64,000 nt of DNA from Thiosulfatihalobacter marinus (GTDB taxonomy: Bacteria > Pseudomonadota > Alphaproteobacteria > Rhodobacterales > Rhodobacteraceae): NCBI RefSeq assembly GCF_016019955.1, contig NZ_JAECRZ010000002.1, positions 372,001 to 436,000 on the forward strand, read 5' to 3'. This document shows positions 1 through 7,899 of this stretch, piece after piece. The notes under the pieces were generated by a model. That model saw only the letters and a program-made list of their open reading frames with translations, searched no databases and had not been told where the DNA came from. The translations under genes and the position numbers were made by a program. Positions within the stretch are counted from its first letter, which is position 1. Every line of letters begins with the position of its first letter.

Positions 1-2
1 CC

Positions 3-758
3 TGCGAGGTCGAGGGCAAGCTGGCGCCGGTGGGGCCGGGGGTGGAGCGGCTTGCGGAGGAGGCGGGCGCGTTGTGGCCCGAGGCGCGGCTGGCGGTGTT
101 GTCTTCGGATCTGTTCGGATCGGCGCGGGCGCTCAAGGAGGGGATCGAGACCATTGCCGCCGGGGGGGCGGATATCATCATCGGTACGCAGCTGGTGGCC
201 AAGGGGCACAATTTTCCGCTGCTGACGCTGGTCGGGGTGATCGATGCCGACCTGGGATTGCAGGGGTCCGACCTGCGCGCCGCCGAGCGCACGTTTCAGC
301 TGATGCGGCAGGTGGCGGGGCGTGCGGGGCGGGCCGATAAACCGGGGGTGGCGATGTTGCAGACCTGCCAGCCCGAACATCCGGTGATCCGGTCGATCCT
401 TGCGGGGGACGAGCAGGGGTTCTGGACGGCGGAAGCGGATGAGCGGCGCCATGCGGGCGTGCCGCCCTTTGGCCGCATGGCGGGGATCATCCTGTCCGGG
501 GGAGATGTCAGCCAGGTGTTCGATCTGGGCAATGCGCTGGCCCGCAATGCGGGGATGCTGAGGGCCATCGGGGCCGAGGTGTATGGCCCCGCGCCTGCCC
601 CGATCGCGCGCGTGCGCGGGCGCCACCGGGTACGGTTGCTGGTGAAGGCGGACAAGGGGGTGGCATTGCAGCCCGCGCTGGCGCAATGGATCGGCCAGTT
701 TCGCCTGAAGGGTGATTTGCGGCTGGCGGTCGATATCGACCCGCAGAGTTTCTATTGA
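3..758 (+). CDS. priA: Primosomal protein N' (PriA helicase), C-terminal part
   Basis: This is the C-terminal 251 residues of PriA, the superfamily 2 DNA helicase that reloads the replisome at stalled forks. The reading frame is open from the first complete codon of the window, so the 5' part lies outside it. Helicase motif V (GTQLVAKGHNFP) and motif VI (QVAGRAGR) are plain, and the C-terminal domain follows to a normal TGA. The N-terminal DNA-binding domain, Walker motifs and zinc-binding cysteines are not in the window. The gene is followed by a hairpin-rich repeat at 767-827. Identification is secure; only the start is missing. Confidence 0.96.
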   Translation, partial: CEVEGKLAPVGPGVERLAEEAGALWPEARLAVLSSDLFGSARALKEGIETIAAGGADIIIGTQLVAKGHNFPLLTLVGVIDADLGLQGSDLRAAERTFQLMRQVAGRAGRADKPGVAMLQTCQPEHPVIRSILAGDEQGFWTAEADERRHAGVPPFGRMAGIILSGGDVSQVFDLGNALARNAGMLRAIGAEVYGPAPAPIARVRGRHRVRLLVKADKGVALQPALAQWIGQFRLKGDLRLAVDIDPQSFY

Positions 759-766
759 GCGGCCAA

Positions 767-827
767 GGGGGCGCTGCCCCCGTCGCGCGAGGCGCGACTC
801 CCCCGGAGTATTTTTGGCAAAATGAAG
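767..827 (+). repeat. 3'-end hairpin element, copy a
   Basis: Copy a starts 8 nt after the priA stop. Hairpin 1 is GGGGGC/GCCCCC (767-772 with 776-781, loop GCT). Hairpin 2 is GTCGCGC/GCGCGAC (782-788 with 792-798, loop GAG). The tail GGAGTATTTTTGGCAAAATG lies at 805-824. Related copies are at 12793, 15958, 19949, 22411, 23271, 41777 and 58264. Its role is unknown. The T5 run after hairpin 2 could allow termination. Confidence 0.7.
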
Positions 828-949
828 AAGGGGTCGCGTGATCCGGGGATTGGCACCGGTATCTGACCTGTTGAAAGCGGGATGAAGCCGATCGCGCGGG
901 TCTGTTGTTGGCTGCGGTATTCCGGGGTGTGTCGGGCCGCCTCCGGGCC

Positions 950-1207
950 CTAGTCGGGCATGGTGAGGCGGGTTTGGGAGCCGCCGGATTGAAGGACAAT
1001 TCCGGACTTGTCGATGGCGACAACCTTGCCGCCGGGGGTGCGATCGCCGGGCGCGACCTTGAGCGTGCGGCCGGAGCGCGTGAGCAGAAGCGCGCTGGGC
1101 GCGGTGCTGGTGCCCATCAGGCCGATCAGGGTAAGTCGTCTACGGGTGTGAAGAACACCGGGGATGGTGGCCTTTTCGGCCACGGAAGCGGGGGATTTGG
1201 CGGACAT
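950..1207 (-). CDS. Small conserved-type hypothetical protein, PilP/GspC-like fold suspected
   Basis: An 85-residue protein. I chose the ATG at 1205-1207 because the longer reading (to 1285) adds a low-complexity, arginine-rich stretch. Residues 36-85 contain a small beta-rich module (TRSGRTLKVAPGD, then GGKVVAIDKSGIVLQSGG) like the PilP / type II secretion protein C homology region. No clear signal peptide or membrane segment is visible. It lies just downstream of purF on the same strand, about 170 bp away. No pilus or secretion genes are nearby, so a function cannot be assigned; the fold assignment is inference from the GD/GG/GG spacing. Confidence 0.6.
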   Translation of the reverse strand: MSAKSPASVAEKATIPGVLHTRRRLTLIGLMGTSTAPSALLLTRSGRTLKVAPGDRTPGGKVVAIDKSGIVLQSGGSQTRLTMPD

Positions 1208-1376
1208 GGGTGAACTCTTGTGATTCTGCCTGGCCCGTCTGGGGCCGCATGGCGCCTGATAACAGGGCAATACCGGCAGGTTCAAACCGGTTCACCGCGC
1301 CGTCGGCAAGATCATGCCGCAGTGCGGCAGGGGGGTGGTTTGCAGGGTGCGCGGTTCGGGTACGCCGCCGTTTGCG

Positions 1377-2891
1377 TTATTCGGCGGCCTTCATCTCGAA
1401 TCCCTTTTCGAGCATGTCTGACGGCGTGACCGGGTATTCGCCGGAGAAGCAGGCATCGCAATATTGCGGGCAATCCGCGGAGCGGCCCTTTGCCTCGCCT
1501 ACAGCGCGATAAAGCCCATCGAGCGAGATGAACTTGAGGCTGTCCACGGCGAGATGTTCGGTCATCTCGTCCTCGGTCATGGTGGCGGCCAGCAGTTTTT
1601 CGCGCTGGGGCGTATCCACGCCGTAAAAACAGGGCCAGGCCGTGGGTGGGCTGGCGATGCGGAAATGCACCTCCCGCGCGCCGGCATCAAGGATCATTTC
1701 CTTGATCTTGCGGCTGGTAGTGCCGCGCACAACCGAATCATCCACGAGGATCACGCGCTTCCCTTTTATCAGGGCCCGGTTAACATTCAGTTTAAGGCGC
1801 ACGCCCATGTTGCGAATCTGCTCGGTCGGTTCGATGAAGGTGCGGCCCATGTACTGATTGCGGATGATGCCCATGGCAAAGGGGATGCCGCTTTCCTGGG
1901 AATAGCCGATCGCCGCCGGAGTGCCGCTGTCGGGCACGGCGCAGACCAGATCGGCGTCCACGGGATTTTCGCGCGCCAGTTCCACGCCGATCTGACGGCG
2001 GGTTTCATAGACCGAGCGCCCGCCGATGATCGAATCGGGGCGCGAGAAATAGACATGTTCGAAGATGCAGAACTTGCTGGGGCGCGGGCGGAACGGAAAA
2101 GAGCTTTCGACCCCGTCCTCTTCGGTGATGACCACCATCTCGCCCGGCTTGATCTCGCGGATGTATTCGGCGCCGATAATGTCCAGACCGCAGGTTTCCG
2201 AGCTGAGCACCCAGCCTTCGCCCAGACGCCCCAGAACCAGCGGGCGCACGCCATGCGGATCGCGCACGCCGATCAGCTTGGTCCGGGTCATGGCAACCAC
2301 CGAAAAGGCGCCCTCGACGCGGCGCAGCGCGTCTTCCATGCGTTCGGGGATGTTGCGTTGAAGCGAACGGGCCATCAGGTGAATGATGCATTCGCTGTCG
2401 CTGTTGGACTGAAAGATCGAGCCGCGCTCGATCAGCTCCTTGCGCAGCGCGTCGGCATTGGTGATGTTGCCGTTATGGGCAATCGCCGCGCCGCCCATGG
2501 AGAACTCACCAAAAAACGGCTGCACGTCGCGGATCACGGCGCCTTTTGAACCGGCGGTGGAATAGCGCACATGGCCGATGGCCAGCGGCCCCGGCAGGGT
2601 TTCCATCAGCGACGCCTTGGTGAAGTTGTCGCGCACATAGCCAAAGCGGCGGGCCGAGTTGAAACCATGTTCGGGGTGATGGCAGACGATGCCGCCGGCT
2701 TCCTGCCCGCGATGCTGAAGCGCGTGCAGGCCAAGGGCGACGAAATTGGCGGCATCGGCAAGACCGACAACGCCAAAGACACCGCATTCCTCTTTCAGTT
2801 TGTCGTCGTCCCCGAAGGGACGCAGCGCGTCAAAGTCAAAGGGATGTGCGGCGGGAAATTTTTTGGACAAGGCGAGTGGCTCCGAATCCAT
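1377..2891 (-). CDS. purF: Amidophosphoribosyltransferase (glutamine PRPP amidotransferase)
   Basis: PurF catalyses the first committed step of de novo purine synthesis, transferring the amide nitrogen of glutamine to PRPP. The 504-residue protein has an N-terminal Ntn-hydrolase glutaminase domain whose nucleophile is Cys36 in EECGVFGV; the first 35 residues would be a propeptide removed on maturation, as in other PurF enzymes. The class II amidotransferase signatures (HNGNI, SDSE) follow, then the phosphoribosyltransferase domain with the PRPP loop VILVDDSVVRGTT. Length and motifs are normal. It is transcribed away from the TAXI protein gene, which ends 43 bp upstream on the same strand. Confidence 0.97.
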   Translation of the reverse strand: MDSEPLALSKKFPAAHPFDFDALRPFGDDDKLKEECGVFGVVGLADAANFVALGLHALQHRGQEAGGIVCHHPEHGFNSARRFGYVRDNFTKASLMETLPGPLAIGHVRYSTAGSKGAVIRDVQPFFGEFSMGGAAIAHNGNITNADALRKELIERGSIFQSNSDSECIIHLMARSLQRNIPERMEDALRRVEGAFSVVAMTRTKLIGVRDPHGVRPLVLGRLGEGWVLSSETCGLDIIGAEYIREIKPGEMVVITEEDGVESSFPFRPRPSKFCIFEHVYFSRPDSIIGGRSVYETRRQIGVELARENPVDADLVCAVPDSGTPAAIGYSQESGIPFAMGIIRNQYMGRTFIEPTEQIRNMGVRLKLNVNRALIKGKRVILVDDSVVRGTTSRKIKEMILDAGAREVHFRIASPPTAWPCFYGVDTPQREKLLAATMTEDEMTEHLAVDSLKFISLDGLYRAVGEAKGRSADCPQYCDACFSGEYPVTPSDMLEKGFEMKAAE

Positions 2892-2934
2892 TGGGGCAGG
2901 CTTGCGCCCCTCTTAAGGGGTCGGGCACCGTATG

Positions 2935-4224
2935 TCACGAAAGGATCACATGCGCCATGGTCGCGGTCCGGTCAGCGCGCCGGTCATGGATCTGTTTGCG
3001 CACAAGATCGATATGCATCCGGGCGTGGTAGGCGGCGGGCCGGTATGCCGCGGGCAGGCCAAGTTCGGCAATGCGGCGGTCCATCTCGATCAGTTGTGTG
3101 TCCATCCTGTCCAGTGCCTGGCTGTCCTGCTGTTGCGCCAGCTGATCCTCGATCTGGCGGATCATCGGGTAATGTTGCCACACGCGCCAGCCCATGAAAT
3201 AGGCATAAAGCGAGGGAAAGACGCGCAGCAGGGGGACGAGAATGAACAGGATCGGCAAGGTCAGAAGCAGCAGTCGGTTGACCTGGGCCGCCATCCAGTA
3301 AGGCAGCCACTGGTGCCAGGTGGAGGGGCCTTCCACGATCAGCTGGCGCGCCACGGTGTTGACCGTCATGTCGGTGCCGGTGACGGTGGGAAAGGTGTTG
3401 CGGCCGGTGATGATGTTGCGGGCCGCATGCAGTTCAATGGCGGCCATGGTCAGACGGTTGACCAGCGCAGGGTGCAGGTTGGGGCGCACGGCCAGACGCG
3501 CTTCGAGCGCGAGCACCTTTTGCGGCGCAGACGGCACCACGGGCGCCAGCGACACGGCGCCGCTGGGCACGGTGGCCACGGTGGCGTATTCCAGGCGGCG
3601 CGAAATGGTTTCGACATAGGAAAGGGGCAGGAAATCAAGGGTGGTATCCGTGTAGGCGCGGGCCAGATAGGGCGCATCCACGGTGGTGACGAACACGGCC
3701 ATGTCGATCTGGCCGGCGGACAGCGCGGCAAGCGCATCGCCATAGGGCAGATCGAACAGGGTATTGGCCGATGGAGCGAGGCCAACCGCCTTCTGGAAGT
3801 CTTCAAAGGCGGCACGGGTGCCCGATCCGATCGCGCCGGAACTGATGCGCAGCCCCGACCAGAACGCGGGATTGCGGGCAATGGGCTGACCCTTGCGAAT
3901 GACGAACAGCATTGGTTCGTAGAACACACCGGCAATGGCCTCGGCCAGGGTTTCGGATACGGGAATTCCCCCCTGTAGCAGGGCAACATCGACCTCTCCG
4001 CTGGTCAGAAGGCCCACATTGTCGACGGATCCGTCCGTGGACAGGATCTCTACGGTGATCCCGTCGCGCGCAAGGATGTCACGATAGCGCGCCGCCACTT
4101 CGGCATAGGCGCCGCCGGGCGGGCCAGCCGCGAAGACAACGGTTTTGGGGGGCAGCAGAACCGTCAGGATCAGGATCGGAACCACGATCACCGAGGCAAG
4201 TATGATTGCTATCCAGGCTCGCAT
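2935..4224 (-). CDS. TAXI-family TRAP solute-binding protein with C-terminal membrane anchor
   Basis: The 429-residue protein begins with a membrane segment (about residues 4-26) followed by the TAXI-type binding fold (FAAGPPGGAYAEVAARY, then LLTSGEVDVALLQGG). Ordinary TAXI binding proteins are about 320 residues; this one adds about 110 C-terminal residues with a second hydrophobic segment (LLLLTLPILFILVPLL) and a charged, probably coiled tail containing DSQALDRMDTQ. It is therefore probably held in the inner membrane with the binding domain in the periplasm. No TRAP permease gene adjoins it. The substrate is unknown. A sensory or periplasmic scaffolding role is as plausible as transport. 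Confidence 0.85.
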   Translation of the reverse strand: MRAWIAIILASVIVVPILILTVLLPPKTVVFAAGPPGGAYAEVAARYRDILARDGITVEILSTDGSVDNVGLLTSGEVDVALLQGGIPVSETLAEAIAGVFYEPMLFVIRKGQPIARNPAFWSGLRISSGAIGSGTRAAFEDFQKAVGLAPSANTLFDLPYGDALAALSAGQIDMAVFVTTVDAPYLARAYTDTTLDFLPLSYVETISRRLEYATVATVPSGAVSLAPVVPSAPQKVLALEARLAVRPNLHPALVNRLTMAAIELHAARNIITGRNTFPTVTGTDMTVNTVARQLIVEGPSTWHQWLPYWMAAQVNRLLLLTLPILFILVPLLRVFPSLYAYFMGWRVWQHYPMIRQIEDQLAQQQDSQALDRMDTQLIEMDRRIAELGLPAAYRPAAYHARMHIDLVRKQIHDRRADRTATMAHVILS

Positions 4225-4302
4225 TGATGTGAGTTCCGCCCAAGTGGTACTGCCAGAGGCTAGCCCCGCGGGTCATGCCCTGACAAGCGAAACCGTCGCG
4301 AC

Positions 4303-4334
4303 AAAAAGAAGCCCGCGCGAGCGGCGCGGGCTTT
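4303..4334 (-). terminator. Rho-independent terminator after cvpA
   Basis: On the minus strand, a GC stem (AAGCCCGCGC pairing with GCGCGGGCTT) is followed by CTTTTT. It lies 27 bp past the cvpA stop and would end the pqiA-like/radA/cvpA transcript. Confidence 0.8.
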
Positions 4335-4360
4335 GGGATGGGATTTGGAGGGGCCGGGCT

Positions 4361-4915
4361 TCATTCGCCGCAGACACCCACCAGGTCTTCGTATTGGCTG
4401 GTGATCCAGCCCAACGCCTCTTCGGGGTCGCGGTCTTCGATCTTTTGGGTCATGCGGGCAAAGACCTGCGCCGAGCGGCTGTCATCGACCATGGCAATGC
4501 TTTGCGAGGTGATCACCGTTTCGTAGACGAAGAACGTGATCGCGATCAACAGGATGCCGCGCAGAACGCCGAACAGGAACCCGACGCCCTGATCCAGCCC
4601 ACCAAGGGCCGAGCGTTGGACCAGCGAGGAAAACAGCGGTGTAAAGAGCGACACGACCACCAGCGAGAGCGCAAAGACCACGGCAAAGCTGGCGATGATC
4701 GACAATTCGCAGCTGTCGGACAGGTACTCGCCCACGACGGGGATTTCCTGAACCAGCGGCTGCACCTGCGGCGCGAACATGAAGGCGAGAATGGCCGCGG
4801 CGATCCAGCCGGCAATGGCCATGGCCTCGCGCACGAAGCCGCGGCTGTAGGCCAGCAGCGCCGATATGATGATGACGCCCGCGACGACGCCGTCGATAAT
4901 GGTGAAACCGTCCAT
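4361..4915 (-). CDS. cvpA: CvpA family membrane protein
   Basis: A 184-residue CvpA (colicin V production) family protein. I chose the start MDGFTIIDGVV at 4915, preceded by GAGGGA, over an upstream ATG at 4960 that adds a hydrophilic, non-conserved leader. Four hydrophobic segments are visible (about residues 5-25, 29-47, 60-83 and 100-122). The family sequence YSRGFVREAMAIAGW follows the first. The C-terminal part is soluble and acidic. CvpA proteins are tied to envelope homeostasis in several bacteria, but the molecular activity is not established. It lies 59 bp downstream of radA on the same strand and is followed by a strong terminator. Confidence 0.92.
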   Translation of the reverse strand: MDGFTIIDGVVAGVIIISALLAYSRGFVREAMAIAGWIAAAILAFMFAPQVQPLVQEIPVVGEYLSDSCELSIIASFAVVFALSLVVVSLFTPLFSSLVQRSALGGLDQGVGFLFGVLRGILLIAITFFVYETVITSQSIAMVDDSRSAQVFARMTQKIEDRDPEEALGWITSQYEDLVGVCGE

Positions 4916-4974
4916 GTATTCCCGTTCCCTCTGGCCAGGTTGGTCTGGCCCTTGTCCCATTGGCCGGTGGCAGG

Positions 4975-6342
4975 TCAGCCTGCTCCGAATGTTTCCCCCA
5001 CAAAGCTGGCCAGATCCGACATGCGGTTGAGGGTGATGCCCTCGACCGCAAGGGGTTTGCCGCCTTTCGGAGCGATTGCCGATGAAAAACCAAGTTTTTG
5101 GGCTTCTTTCAACCTGTTTTCTGTCTGACCGACCGCACGAAGGGCACCAGAGAGGCTGATTTCGCCAAAAACCACGGTATCGGCGGGCAAGGCGGCATCT
5201 TCCCGCGCAGAGACCAGGGCGGCGGCGACGGCGAGATCGGCGGCCGGTTCGGAGATCTTCATGCCACCCGCGACATTGAGATAGACATCGAGACCCGCAA
5301 AGGGGATGCCGCAGCGCGCTTCGAGGACGGCGAGGATCATCGCCAGCCGCCCGCCATCCCAGCCCACCACGGTGCGGCGGGGTTGCGAATGGGGCGAGGG
5401 GGCGACAAGCGCCTGAAGCTCGATCAGCACCGGGCGGGTGCCCTCGATCCCGGCAAAGACGACGCTGCCCGGCGTGGGCTGGCCACGGTCGGACAGGAAC
5501 AGGGCCGACGGGTTGGACACCTCGGCCAGCCCCTTGCCGGTCATCTCGAACACGCCGATCTCGTCCGCCGGACCAAAACGGTTCTTGACCGCGCGCAGGA
5601 TGCGGAACTGGTGGCCACGCTCGCCTTCGAAATAAAGCACGGTGTCAACCATGTGTTCGACAACGCGCGGCCCGGCGATCTCGCCGGTCTTGGTGACGTG
5701 GCCGACAAGGATCACGGCGATGCCCTTGCGCTTGGCAAAGGCGGTCAGTTCATGGGCGGCGGCGCGCACCTGGGAGACCGAGCCGGGGGCGGAGCCAACC
5801 GTGTCGGACCACATGGTCTGGATCGAGTCGATGATCGCCAGCTGCGGGCGTTCGGCCTCCAGCGTGGTGAGAATGTCGCGCAGGTTGGTTTCCGCCGCGA
5901 GCATCACCGGCGATTTCGTCAGGCCAAGACGCTGAGCCCGCATCCGCACCTGGGCGCTGGCCTCTTCACCGGAAACATAAAGCGTTTTCAGACCCATACG
6001 GGCGAACCGTGCGGCTGCCTGCAACAGCAGCGTGGATTTCCCGATCCCCGGATCGCCGCCCACCAGCGTGGCCGAAGCCGGCACCAGCCCGCCACCCAGA
6101 ACCCGGTCCAGTTCGGCAACGCCGCAGACGGTGCGCGGTGGCGGGGTTTCCTCGGTGGTGAGGTCTGTCAGGGCAACGCGCCGCCCCTTGGCGCTGCCCA
6201 GCGACGCGTTGGCGGGGCCGGCGGAAAGCGGGGCTTCCTCGGTGATGGAATTCCACTCGCCGCAGGCCTCGCAGCGGCCGGCCCATTTGGTGGTGACATT
6301 GCCGCAGGCGGTGCAGGTGAACTGGGTCTTGGATTTTGCCAT
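4975..6342 (-). CDS. radA: DNA repair protein RadA (Sms)
   Basis: RadA is a RecA-like, DnaB-type motor that promotes branch migration of recombination intermediates. The 455-residue protein starts at MAKSKTQFTC (6342); an ATG at 6360 is possible but the family begins MAKSK. It has the N-terminal C4 zinc finger (CTAC...CEAC), Walker A GGDPGIGKST, the RadA-specific KNRFG motif, and a C-terminal Lon-like S16 fold (about residues 330-450). It lies 17 bp downstream of the PqiA-like gene, so the two are probably co-transcribed with cvpA. Confidence 0.97.
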   Translation of the reverse strand: MAKSKTQFTCTACGNVTTKWAGRCEACGEWNSITEEAPLSAGPANASLGSAKGRRVALTDLTTEETPPPRTVCGVAELDRVLGGGLVPASATLVGGDPGIGKSTLLLQAAARFARMGLKTLYVSGEEASAQVRMRAQRLGLTKSPVMLAAETNLRDILTTLEAERPQLAIIDSIQTMWSDTVGSAPGSVSQVRAAAHELTAFAKRKGIAVILVGHVTKTGEIAGPRVVEHMVDTVLYFEGERGHQFRILRAVKNRFGPADEIGVFEMTGKGLAEVSNPSALFLSDRGQPTPGSVVFAGIEGTRPVLIELQALVAPSPHSQPRRTVVGWDGGRLAMILAVLEARCGIPFAGLDVYLNVAGGMKISEPAADLAVAAALVSAREDAALPADTVVFGEISLSGALRAVGQTENRLKEAQKLGFSSAIAPKGGKPLAVEGITLNRMSDLASFVGETFGAG

Positions 6343-6359
6343 GTTCCCGTTTTGGACCA

Positions 6360-6788
6360 CTACCGGCGGCGCGTCAAATGGCTAATCGCGATCGAGGCCA
6401 GAATGCAGCCCGTGAACAGGTAAAGGCCCCAACCGGTTTCCACGGTGACATAACCCGCGCCTTTGACGATGACCACGTAAAGCGCGATCAGGAAGACATC
6501 CGCCATGGCCAGTTTTCCAAGGACTTCCAGCACCGGCAGCGTCTTGCGGCGCAGATAGCCGAACTGGATCAGAGCGATGCCGACAACCTTCAGGATTGGG
6601 GCAAAGATGGCCAGGAACGTGACCAGCAGCGCCAGCACCGGGTCGCTGTTCCACAGGGATTGCAGGCCGGAGATGATCGAGATTTCCGACAGGCCGAAGA
6701 TGGGCAGAAGCCCGGCGCGCAGCAGCGGGGCAAACCACGCAATGGGAAAGAGGATCAGCAGGGCGAGATTGGCAAGGCGCAGGATCAT
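6360..6788 (-). CDS. PqiA-like (paraquat-inducible protein A family) membrane protein
   Basis: A 142-residue inner-membrane protein with four predicted membrane segments (about residues 3-25, 46-66, 88-110 and 118-138), matching a single PqiA domain (LRAGLLPIFGLSEISIISG). E. coli PqiA has two such domains and works with the MCE protein PqiB in lipid trafficking. Here there is one domain and no pqiB nearby; an mlaFE pair lies 360 bp away. It is co-oriented with radA, ending 17 bp before the radA start. Repeat element E1 lies 62 bp upstream of its start codon, in its presumed promoter region. Confidence 0.85.
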   Translation of the reverse strand: MILRLANLALLILFPIAWFAPLLRAGLLPIFGLSEISIISGLQSLWNSDPVLALLVTFLAIFAPILKVVGIALIQFGYLRRKTLPVLEVLGKLAMADVFLIALYVVIVKGAGYVTVETGWGLYLFTGCILASIAISHLTRRR

Positions 6789-7152
6789 GATGTGTCAGCT
6801 AGGGGCTTTTCGGGGCGTACGCAACGGGCCGCGCGTGGCACAGTGGATCGAATCAGGGTTAAGGTGTTGATATCATGAAAAATTGGGGGTCGGTATTGCG
6901 TCGGTATCCCGTCGGTATTGCGTCGGTGCAGGCGATGAGAAACGCGTTGTGGTGCGGCGTTAAGGCAGCGTGCGCAAGGGTCTGTTAATCAGCCCGGAGC
7001 CAAGGCCGCAGGCCGCCGGGCATCGCCCGACCGCCCCATGGGCGGGCGATTTTGCGCGGTTCGGGAACACATCAGAGTCGGCGTTGTGTGGTGAGATAAA
7101 GTGCGATGTCCCGACGCTTGATCGCCCACCCTCGGTCGGGCAACGCCCGGTT
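6789..7152. other. 364 bp intergenic region holding repeat E1 and a hairpin
   Basis: This gap contains repeat element E1 (6850-6975). It also holds an inverted repeat ATCGCCCG (7022-7029) / CGGGCGAT (7043-7050) followed by TTTTG on the plus strand, which looks like a terminator but has no plus-strand gene to serve. A 37-codon reading frame (6876 onward) runs through E1 but is not preserved in the other copies. I see nothing else I can support. Confidence 0.6.
6850..6975 (+). repeat. Phased 11-bp element, copy E1
   Basis: From left to right: GAATC (6850-6854), GGGTTAAG (6856-6863), 25 nt, then units on an 11 bp period at 6889, 6900 and 6911 (GTCGGTATTGC, GTCGGTATCCC, GTCGGTATTGC), a final GTCGGTGC at 6922-6929, 29 nt, and GTTAAGG (6959). 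Copies E2 (31598) and E3 (58141) share this layout. E1 differs by 9 extra bases before the right GTTAA. The function is unknown. Confidence 0.85.
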
Positions 7153-7899
7153 TCAGCGCACCGCCTCGATTGGTCCTTCGGCACTGCCGCTGATGAACTG
7201 CGTCAGGTAGGGATCGCCGGAATTGTCCATCTCGCCCACCGGGCCGGTCCACTGGATCACGCCGTCATGCAGCATGGCGACATTGTCGGCGATGGCGCGT
7301 ACCGAGGTCATGTCGTGGGTGATGGTCATGGCGGTGGCGCCCATTTCGACGACGATCTCGCGGATCAGATCGTTGATGACGCCGGACATGATCGGATCAA
7401 GCCCGGTTGTGGGTTCGTCAAAGAAGATGATCCCGGGTTCGGCGGCGATGGCGCGGGCCAGACCGACGCGTTTCTGCATCCCGCCGGAGAGTTCGGACGG
7501 AAAGAGATCGGCAACATCGGGCGTCAGGCCGACGCGGCGCAGTTTCTCGATGGCGATCTCGCGGGCTTCGGATCTGGGACGTTTCAGCGAGCCGCGCAAG
7601 AGGCGAAAGGCGACGTTCTGCCAGACCGGCAGGGAATCAAACAGAGCGCCGCCCTGAAACAACATGCCAAAACGGGCCAGAAAGGCATCGTGGTCGCCCT
7701 GGGTGGCGTTTTGCCCATCCACCATGATGGTGCCGGCGTCGGGCGTGATCAGCCCCAGCACACATTTCAGCGCCACGGATTTGCCGGTGCCCGAGCCGCC
7801 GATGATCACCATGGACGTGCCTTGCGCGATGTCCAGATTGACGCCGCGCAGCACCGCCTTGGGGCCAAAAGATTTATGCACGTCCTGAAAGCTGATCAT
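7153..7899 (-). CDS. mlaF: ABC transporter ATPase, MlaF type
   Basis: The 248-residue ATP-binding subunit of a phospholipid-trafficking (Mla/MCE) ABC transporter. It has Walker A IGGSGTGKS, signature ELSGGMQKRVGLARA, Walker B IIFFDEPTTGLDP and the switch histidine in THDMTS. The MlaF-type sequence (YGLxxMQ-like region replaced by RFGMLFQGGALFDSLPVWQNV) is typical. Its start overlaps the mlaE stop by 4 bp, so the two are translationally coupled. The substrate-binding MCE subunit MlaD and the auxiliary MlaC are not in this operon and would have to come from elsewhere in the genome. Confidence 0.93.
   Translation of the reverse strand: MISFQDVHKSFGPKAVLRGVNLDIAQGTSMVIIGGSGTGKSVALKCVLGLITPDAGTIMVDGQNATQGDHDAFLARFGMLFQGGALFDSLPVWQNVAFRLLRGSLKRPRSEAREIAIEKLRRVGLTPDVADLFPSELSGGMQKRVGLARAIAAEPGIIFFDEPTTGLDPIMSGVINDLIREIVVEMGATAMTITHDMTSVRAIADNVAMLHDGVIQWTGPVGEMDNSGDPYLTQFISGSAEGPIEAVR

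Noticed and set aside
1464-2549. Plus-strand open frame of 361 codons opposite purF
   Set aside because: Composition (His/Ala/Gly/Asp rich) is that of a shadow frame; purF on the other strand has full motif support.
6889-6929. The 11-bp repeats as a CRISPR array
   Set aside because: Units are only 11 bp, directly abutting, without spacers; no cas genes.
6876-6989. 37-codon reading frame through element E1
   Set aside because: E2 and E3 lack the matching start and frame, so conservation is of DNA layout and not of a peptide.
7022-7050. Inverted repeat followed by TTTT on the plus strand, as a terminator
   Set aside because: No plus-strand gene lies upstream; the flanking genes run on the minus strand.
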